64,000 bases of DNA from Neoarius graeffei (taxonomy: Eukaryota; Chordata; Actinopteri; Siluriformes; Ariidae). This document shows, piece after piece, positions 56,901-64,000 of this stretch (its first letter is position 1; each line of letters starts with the position of its first letter). The stretch spans positions 35,842,714 to 35,906,713 of the forward strand of contig NC_083592.1 in assembly GCF_027579695.1 (NCBI RefSeq), written 5' to 3'. The notes below the pieces were generated by a model. The model saw nothing but the letters and a program-made list of their open reading frames with translations, was not told the DNA's origin and did not search any database. The translations under genes and the position numbers were made by a program.

Positions 56901-58204
56901 AAAGGTTTCAGAATGTGTATCTGATGACACATCTTCACTTGTTTTCTCCATTGTAGACACAGTGATTTTAGCTGATGTCTCATCTAAACCTTCTCCTTGT
57001 GAGAAATTGATAATATTAACTTCTGATGGTTTTGCTAATATTGTGTCTTCTGTTTGGAGCCCCACAGTTTCTGGCATTGGTGGTTTGTGTGGTGTCATGG
57101 CATCAAAATCATTTGTTACAGTACGTTGTAATAATGTAGGCTTTGTAAAAATGTAATCATGAGTTTCACCACCTGATCCTTCTACTTCAGCTGTAAATAA
57201 GGATTTTGTTGAAGTAACGCTTTCTATATCTGATGAAGATGTAATCATAATTGTGCTTTTTGAAATAGCTTGCTTTTCTGTGGTGTCAGGTGTGGACGTA
57301 TGTTCTGTCTGATCTGTTGCAGACACAGGTGTCTCTGTAGTAAAAACATACTCTTTTATTCCCAACTCTGTTGTCCGGTAGTTTGAGGCTGAGTAGGTAA
57401 TATGTGTGGTGTCAGTAAGAGAGGGCACTAATGGTTTATTTTCATTTGTTGCAACCATTATATGGTCTAATTTGTCAGTTTCTGTTCCCTGCAAAGTTGC
57501 ACTTTGGTGTGTCACTTGTACTGCTTGAAAAGTAGCCGTTTCCTGCCCAGACCCTTCTTCAGTAGGAAAAGAAATCTCCTCAATAGTATCTATTGGCTTA
57601 GAAGGTACAACAGCTGAGATAGTTGTTGCAGATGCGTTTGTTGGGACCACAGATGACTGATGTGGTTTTGGTGAGAAGCTTCTTTCAACTATGGTCCCAG
57701 ATGGAGCTTTAGGTATGAAGAGCCCCTCCTCCATGAGAGTCTTATCTTCAGGATCTGGCATTACAGATGATGGAGGAGTGGACTCTACAGTTATTTGTTC
57801 TTTGTCATAAACATATTTTGGCTCCACTGTGCTGAGAAAAATGGGCATTGGAGCAGTTACATCCAGACTTGACTCAGGTGGCCCATCTTGTGTTTCACCA
57901 GTGCCTACCAGCAAGTAATCAAAACTGGATAATGTCTCTATTTTTTCTTCTGTTTGTGTTAGGTTTTGAGAGGACACACTCTCAAACACATCTCCTCTTG
58001 CCTCCTTCTCAACATCAGACTTCTCAGGCTCAATGGTCACCTCATATTTGCCATTTATAAAACTAAGTGTTGGTCTGCTGGTGGCTACAGGAGAGGAGAA
58101 GTCAAAAGTAGACTCTTCACTATCCCAGACAGGCTTACCATCCACAGGGGAGGGAGTGTGCTCATTAGGAACTGCAGGAATAATAGGAATCCAGTCCAGT
58201 TGAA
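50942..58204 (-). CDS. vcan: vcan GAG-beta exon: chondroitin sulfate attachment region
   Basis: A single 7263-nt exon (2421 codons, phase 1-1) bounded by acceptor ttttttctatag (exon from 58204) and donor GCAG|gtatga. The first codons read QLDWIPIIPAVPNEHTPSPV. It is Ser/Thr/Glu-rich and has no disulfide pattern. Acidic Ser-Gly sites for glycosaminoglycan chains recur (near 54845-54866 ESGSGDTDD, 54441-54470 DTGSGDMED, 55507-55563 EGSGEESGEFDDGVSGD, and others). Near the N-terminus SFINGKYEVT...EKEARGDVFESVSSQN aligns with the mammalian GAG-beta start, including the ADAMTS-cut Glu-Ala bond. The human equivalent is about 1750 residues, so this one is longer. A GAG-alpha exon is not seen in the 5.8 kb upstream. 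The encoded core would be secreted and anchored to hyaluronan by the N-terminal G1 region outside the window. Confidence 0.97.
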
Positions 58205-60437
58205 CTATAGAAAAAAATTATATATTAAATATATCACCTGCTTACAGTCTTTTAAATTATTGTATTATAAACCAGCTAATGAATAGTCAACACTGAATAT
58301 AGGAACAGATACAATGAGTCAACACAACTTTTTGAGGGCTCAGGTAAAGTAGGTCAGTCACTTACAATAATGTTCTTTTTGCTTTCTCAGCCATTACCTA
58401 TGTAATGGTGACACATTTCATGACTTAATCAGCAAAGAAATTAACATCATTCTCATGAATTATGTGTCTGTCTTGGCGATCCAGATGCAGTACTGACATA
58501 TGCTCAGTACTGACATATGCTCCTTACTTAAGGAATAGCAAAGACATTTCTGATCATCGTTAACATAGAAAGCATCAGGCTACTGACTAGAAGGTTGTGA
58601 GTTAAAATTCCAGCATTGCCAATTCTGCCATAGTCAGTTCCTTGAGCAAGACTTTGCCTGTTATCCATCATCTGCTCAGTTGTATCCTGTCTTGGGTATC
58701 TCACTTGTCAGGTGTAGGTCCTGTCTCAGGTTTAAGTCACTTTGTATAAAGTGAAATGAGCAATATATAAAATTCTTAGGGGTGATTAAAACCAGAGCAG
58801 AGCTTACAGATCTAGACATATTTCAGAGTTCTCCCTTCTCAGCCTCCAGAAGCTGAGCAGCATTGATGACTCTGTTGCCATACTATGTGTCTGGTAATTA
58901 ATGTCACATAAAACAGCCTGGGTCGTGGTCATAACTGTAAGTGTTTTGTTGCAGTTGAAATCAGACACAAATGCGCCTTTGTGCTCAAATTATTACATCA
59001 GTAACACAAGTACTGTTGAGGCAACAGTCCAGTCAACACTTATGACCTTAATTCATTAGCTACTGTACATCTTGTGTTTGGTAAAATCTACATGATTCTT
59101 ACTGAAAAATATTATTACAGGTATATTGGCCAAAGATATTTTGTTCAGCATCAACTGATATGAAATCAGCAACATAAATAATATAAAGAGTATTTTCAGT
59201 GTAATTGGCACAAACTCATTCTTTACCATAACATTAAAATGGATATAAATGTTTAATAAAATGATGTGCAGGGTGTGACAACATTTTCCATTCCATTCGC
59301 TAACTGATTGCGATGTCATGGGCACATCCAGTCACGGCCAACATAACGCATTACATGTGTTTTCTTCCAAGTTCCCTGTTCAGCTGTCTCTAAAGAGAGG
59401 GGCGACTTTACTCTGGTGGTGACATCAGCCTTGTTGTGGCAGCCAGTCTTTACTGTGCTAATAAGCATCTGTGCTTATTCAGGTAGTGTGCCAATAATTT
59501 TTTTTTTTACCTGCCAAGGCTCCAGAAACAAGAGAGGGAGCGAAACCAGAGAGAACCTGTTGTGTGCTGTCTCTTCCACTCTTGGTCAAAATGAGCTGTG
59601 CAAATGCTGGCAACTAACACCTGGTAGCTAGAGGTGTCAGGTCTACGGATAAAACTAATAGCTAGATAAGTTTCAAACCTGTCTAAAAGCCTCTCAGTAA
59701 CCTAGGGATGTTTAACATGGCCATAAGGTCAAATTCTAGGATTGAACAAAGTATAGCGCAGTTGCCTTGTTTGGAAACTTTAGACAACTGTCTCACAATT
59801 GTATGTGAATGGGGAAAAAAAACAAAACTGTCCATTTTTTAAAGTTTTTTTTTTCTACAAATGTTAACCACACTGAAAAAATCTGCACAGACTTGAAATT
59901 TTTTTTTTTTTTTAAATACAGAATTGTAGTCATTCATCAGAGAATATATGGAAAGCTATTTACTGTATATTAAAGAATTTTGTACATGGAAACATATGGA
60001 AGCTATTTATTTGGAAACATATAGGTCATATAAGATACAACTCATTACTGACAAATCAAGTTTATACACTAACCAAAAAAGGATAAGCTCATACCAGTCT
60101 TTAAAATCAACCCAAGCCAACCAAAACAATGGCAGGATTTTAAAGTAGCTGAAAGTGGTTTCATACTAAGTGTGAACAGATGAGTGTCATGTCTAAAGTG
60201 CACTTTGATTAATTTCAGAATATCCAGAACAAAGCACATTTACAAAATGTTCCTGTGGAGAGACCTCATCAACTCCTCACATAAAATCCAACGAGGCCTC
60301 ATTAAATGAGGTCTTTAGCATGGTAGTGAATTTTAAATGCTTGCTTTCGCTTTCCCAGTCCTCACTACAGGGTTGATAAGGAAATTGCTTGCCTTCCCAT
60401 ATTTCCCATATATATATATTTTTTTAATTTGCTAATA
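58205..60437 (-). other. vcan intron upstream of the GAG exon, left part
   Basis: No exon, repeat or RNA feature is supported. A near-duplicate word (GCTCAGTACTGACATAT) occurs twice at 58489-58520. Several poly(T)/poly(A) tracts lie at 59500-59900. Confidence 0.65.
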
Positions 60438-62019
60438 GGGTAGTCACACTAGAGGCGGAATGAGCTGGAATGCCGTCGGAATGAAAATTCTTCATATATT
60501 CCGAGATATTCTAAGTGCATCCTAAAAATTCTGACTGCATTCTGAGTGCATTCCAAACATTCGGGCCCATTCTTGTGGCCAGCCCGAATGTTTTGCTCAT
60601 GTTCAAAACATTTGAAGAGCATTCGAAGAGGAGAAATATCGAACAGCATTTGAAGTGTATTCTAACTGCATTCTGACTGCATTCTAAATATTCTTACGGC
60701 ATTCCAACAGCATTCAAAACATTCTGATCGCATTCGAGGGAAAAATCAAAATGGCAAGCCACTTCAAATCCTGCCAGAATGTCCCGAATGTGCCTCGAAT
60801 GAGCCAGAATGCCATCGGAATGAAAATTCTTCATATATTCCGCGATATTCAAAATACAGTCTAAGTATTCAAGTTGCATTCTCTTTGAATTCTTAGACGT
60901 CCGAAACATATTCGGCGGCTATTCCGGGAGCATTCTGACTGCATTTGAGGTGAATTCGTACAGCATTCAAGGCACCTTCCGACCAGACTTCAGGTGGTAT
61001 TCGGGCAGCAATCGAACTGCACTTGTACGGCATTCGAACTGCATTCTTAATATTCTTACTGCATTCTAACAGCATTCTAGGTATTCCTACTGTGTTCCAA
61101 CTATATTTGAACTGCATTCGAAAGCTAATACACCCGGAATGTGCAAGAATCATTCGAGGCGGGTTCGAAGCGCATTCTAAGGCTACGTTTACACTAGACC
61201 GTATCTGTCTCGTTTTCTTCGCGGATACACTGTCCGTTTACATTAAACCGCCTGGAAACGCCTGGAAACGGGAATCCACCAGCGTCCACGTATTCAATCC
61301 AGATCGTGTCAGCTCTGGTGCTGTGTAAACATTCAAAATACGCGGATACGCTGTGCTGAGCTATAGCTGGCGTCTCATTGGACAACGTCACTGTGACATC
61401 CACCTTCCTGATTCGCTGGCGTTGGTCATGTGACGCGACTGCTGAAAAACGGCGCGGACTTCCGCCTTGTATCACCTTTCATTAAAGAGTATAAAAGTAT
61501 GAAAATACTGCAAATACTGATGCAAATACTGCCCATTGTGTAGTTATGATTGTCTTTAGGCTTGCCATCCTTCCACTTGCAAGTAGTAAGTGATATGCGC
61601 TGGGATCACACACACAGCGGCTCAGTCCCGAATCGTGGCTTGTGCACTTCACTCGCGCGCTCTGTGAGCTGCGCAGGGCCGGAGTGCGCACCCTCCAGAG
61701 GGCACTCGCTGTTCAGGGCGGAGTGATTTGGAGCGCAGGATGCCTGCAGAGCCGAGCGTATCCGCGTATTGGCGTTGTTGTGTGCACGGCTAATGGTTTT
61801 AGTGTAAACGCGAATCGTTTTAAGAACGTTAATCTGATGATCCGCTGATTCGACGTAATGTAAACGTAGCCTAAGTATTCAAACGGCATTCTTACAAAGC
61901 TGTAAGAATGTTGGTCAGTTTGAAATTCCCACCCGAATGTGGCACGAATTTTGAAAATGTTTTCATTCCGGCTGGTTCTGCTTGATTCCTGCTAATTCCG
62001 AATAAGTGTGACGGGGGCC
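60438..62019. mobile_element. DNA transposon-like repeat built of GCATTC motifs, split by a Harbinger-like MITE
   Basis: The ends GGGTAGTCACACTAG... at the left and ...AAGTGTGACGGGGGCC at the right are imperfect inverted repeats. Further in, GCGGAATGAGCTGGAATG and CATTCCGGCTGGTTCTGC mirror each other. The interior is a dense series of GCATTC / CATTCG / ATTCTAA words with no tandem regularity. The MITE at 61181-61871 interrupts it, and without it the element is about 0.9 kb. The superfamily is unknown. Confidence 0.65.
61181..61871 (-). mobile_element. PIF/Harbinger-like MITE, copy B
   Basis: GGCTACGTTTACACTAGACC and GTAAACGTAGCC are the ends, flanked by TAA at 61178-61180 and 61872-61874. 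It is the inverted counterpart of copy A (37763-38476), sharing long stretches such as CGCTGGCGTTGGTCATGTGA / TCACATGACCAACGCCAGCG. It is non-coding. Confidence 0.82.
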
Positions 62020-62062
62020 TAAACGTTTGATTTAATATTGGGTCACTAATGTAATATATGTA

Positions 62063-63670
62063 CAGTGGTGCTTGAAAGTTTCTGAACCCTTTAGAATTTT
62101 CTATATTTCTGCATAAATATGACCAAAAACATCATCAGATTTTCACATAAGTCCTAAAAGTAGATAAAGAGAACTCAGTTAAACAAATGAGACAAAAATA
62201 TTATACTTGGTCATTGATTTATTGAGGAAAATTAGCCAATATTACATATCTGTGAGTGGCAAAAGTATGTGAACCTTTGCTTTCAGTATCTGGTGTGACC
62301 CCCTTGTGCAGCAATAACTGCAACTAAACATTTGCGGTAACTGTTGATCAGTCCTGCACACCGGCTTGGAGGAATTTTAGCCCATTCCTCCATACAGAAC
62401 AGCTTCAACTCTGGGATGTTGGTGAGTTTCCTCACATGAACTGCTCGCTTCAGGTCCTTCCACAACATTTCGATTGGATTAAGGTCAGGACTTTGACTTG
62501 GCCATTCCAAAACATTAACTTTATTCTTCTTTAACCATTCTTTGGTAGAATGACTTCTGTGCTTAGGGTCATTGTCTTGCTGTATGATCCACCTTCTCTT
62601 GAGATTCAGTTCATGGACAGATCTCCTGACATTTTCCTTTAGAATTCACTGGTATAATTCAGAATTAATTGTTCCATCATTGATGGCAAGCCGTCCTGGC
62701 CCAGATGCAGCAAAACAGACCCAAACCATGATATTACCACCACCATGTTTCACAGATGGGATAAGGTTCTTATGCTGGAATGCAGTGTTTTCCTTTCTCC
62801 AAACATAACACTTCTCATTTAAACCAAAAAGTTCTATTTTGGTCTCATCCATCCACAAAACATTTTTCCAATAGCCTTCTGGCTTGTCCACGTGATCTTT
62901 AGCAAACTGCAGATGATCAGCGATGTTCTTTTTGGAGAGCAGTGGCGTTCTCCTTGCAACCCTGCCACGCACACCATTGTTGTTCAGTGTTCTCCTGATG
63001 GTGGACTCATGAACATTAACATTAGCCAATGTGAGAGAGGCCTTCAGTTGCTTAAAAGTTACCCTGGGGTCCTTTGTGACCTCGCCAACTATTACACGCC
63101 TTGCTCTTGGAGTGATCTTTGTTGGTCGACCACTCCTGGGGAGGGTAACAATGGTCTTGAATTCCCTCTATTTGTACACAATCTGTTTGACTGTGGATTG
63201 GTGGAGTCCAAACTCTTTAGAGATGGTTTTGTAACCTTTTCCAGCCTGATGAGCATCAACAACGCTTTTTCTGAGGTCCTCAGAAATCTCCTTTGTTTGT
63301 GCCATGATACACTTCCACAAACGTGTTGTGAAGATCAGACTTTGATAGGTTCCTGTTCTTTAAATAAAACAGGGTGCCCACTCACACCTGATTGTCATCC
63401 CATTGATTGAAAACACCTGACTCTAATTTCACCTTCAAATTAACTGCTAATCCTAGAGGTTCACATACTTTTGCCACTCACAGATATGTAATATTGGATC
63501 ATTTTCCTCAATAAATAAATGAGCAAGTATAATATTTTTGTCTCATTTGTTTAACTGGGTTCTCTTTATCTACATTTAGGACTTGTGTGAAAATCTGATG
63601 ATATTTTAGGTCATATTTATGCAGAAATATAGAAAATTCTAAAGGGTTCACAAACTTTCAAGCACCACTG
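62063..63670 (-). mobile_element. Tc1-like transposon, copy 4
   Basis: CAGTGGTGCTTGAAAG and CTTTCAAGCACCACTG are flanked by TA at 62061-62062 and 63671-63672. It is 1608 bp long and the same family as copies 1-3. It lies in the vcan intron upstream of the GAG exon. Confidence 0.95.
62283..63305 (-). pseudogene. Tc1-like transposase of copy 4, stops and shifts
   Basis: ATG at 63305 reads MAQTKEISEDLRKSVVDAHQ with a helix-turn-helix of KTISKEFGLHQSTVKQI, then a TAG where sisters have TGG (YKW). From 63029 the frame holds NVHESTIRRTLNNNGV, LWMDETKIELF and YVWRKENTAFQHKN up to SELYQ. The QQD catalytic block is damaged (IQQDNDPKH region, near 62575). From 62510 SPDLNPIEMLWKDLKRAV leads to TGA at 62285-62283. 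It is inactive. Confidence 0.92.
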
Positions 63671-64000
63671 TATGTGCATAGTCCAATGAAATATCATTTA
63701 AATGCAGTTATTGTGTCATATTACTGTAGTACAATAAGGTGAATTACAGAAATGTAACAATTGTTCCTTTGAATTTGATTTTATATATCTATGGGCCATA
63801 TTCAGAGTTGGCATTATGAATATTTACATCAATTTTTACATGGGACAGATTGATGAATTTACAGGGTGCCGCACCTGCTTGTACTTCATTCCGCTAAGGC
63901 ATTGACAGATTTTTCTTAGCAGAAACATCCAGGACAATTGCATCTAGACCAAAACATTTTCCCCTTTACTGTCAAAAGTAATACAAAAAAATACAATAAC
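63671..64000 (-). other. vcan intron sequence at the window end
   Basis: Nothing recognised. The exons for the versican signal, Ig and Link modules must lie further upstream, beyond base 64000. Confidence 0.6.

Noticed and set aside
61023..61848. Short frames within the MITE at 61.2-61.9 kb
   Set aside because: The same frames occur in the inverted copy at 37.8-38.5 kb; they are repeat sequence with no family similarity.

Overview
The window looks like genomic DNA from a ray-finned fish. It has two intron-containing vertebrate matrix genes, few conserved coding stretches, and very heavy loading with fish-type repeats: Tc1-like transposons, a tRNA-derived SINE with its TSDs, hAT, Kolobok and Harbinger-like elements, and a gypsy fragment. 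The Tc1 and SINE families resemble those abundant in catfishes and other ostariophysans, but the species cannot be fixed from sequence alone.

The two host genes face each other tail to tail. On the plus strand is a complete hapln1 (hyaluronan and proteoglycan link protein 1): the signal-peptide exon at the very edge (2-65), Ig exon 9003-9335, Link 1 exon 9995-10294 and Link 2 exon 11577-11860. All junctions are phase 1 and they join into one 326-residue frame. On the minus strand is the 3' part of vcan (versican): a 7.26 kb chondroitin-sulfate exon equivalent to GAG-beta (58204-50942), two EGF exons, three C-type lectin exons, a sushi exon and the terminal exon ending at 40942. These eight exons also join without a break (2733 residues). 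The hyaluronan-binding G1 exons of vcan must lie beyond base 64000. Link protein stabilises the lectican-hyaluronan bond, so these neighbours encode two members of one complex. The HAPLN1-VCAN pairing is conserved in vertebrates.

Between the genes (about 12-39.5 kb) and inside introns, almost everything recognisable is mobile-element debris, often nested. Examples are a Tc1-like element inside a Tc1 inside a SINE (2.5-6 kb), a nest of at least four layers at 29.7-33.2 kb, a 2.2 kb fold-back element at 35.2-37.4 kb, and a Harbinger-like MITE inside a SINE (37.5-38.5 kb). Four copies of one Tc1 family and about fifteen SINE copies are present. All transposase genes seen are broken.

The most unusual item is a Kolobok-type element (23152-25760, TTAA target duplications, perfect short TIRs). 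On one strand it keeps a THAP start fused by internal deletion to a transposase-tail-like segment. On the other strand it carries an exon resembling the C-terminal 'ballast' domain of P2X7 receptors. A second, older Kolobok-like element with a decayed THAP domain sits in hapln1 intron 3. Within vcan, the E-A site that ADAMTS proteases cut in mammalian versican appears conserved near the start of the GAG exon.
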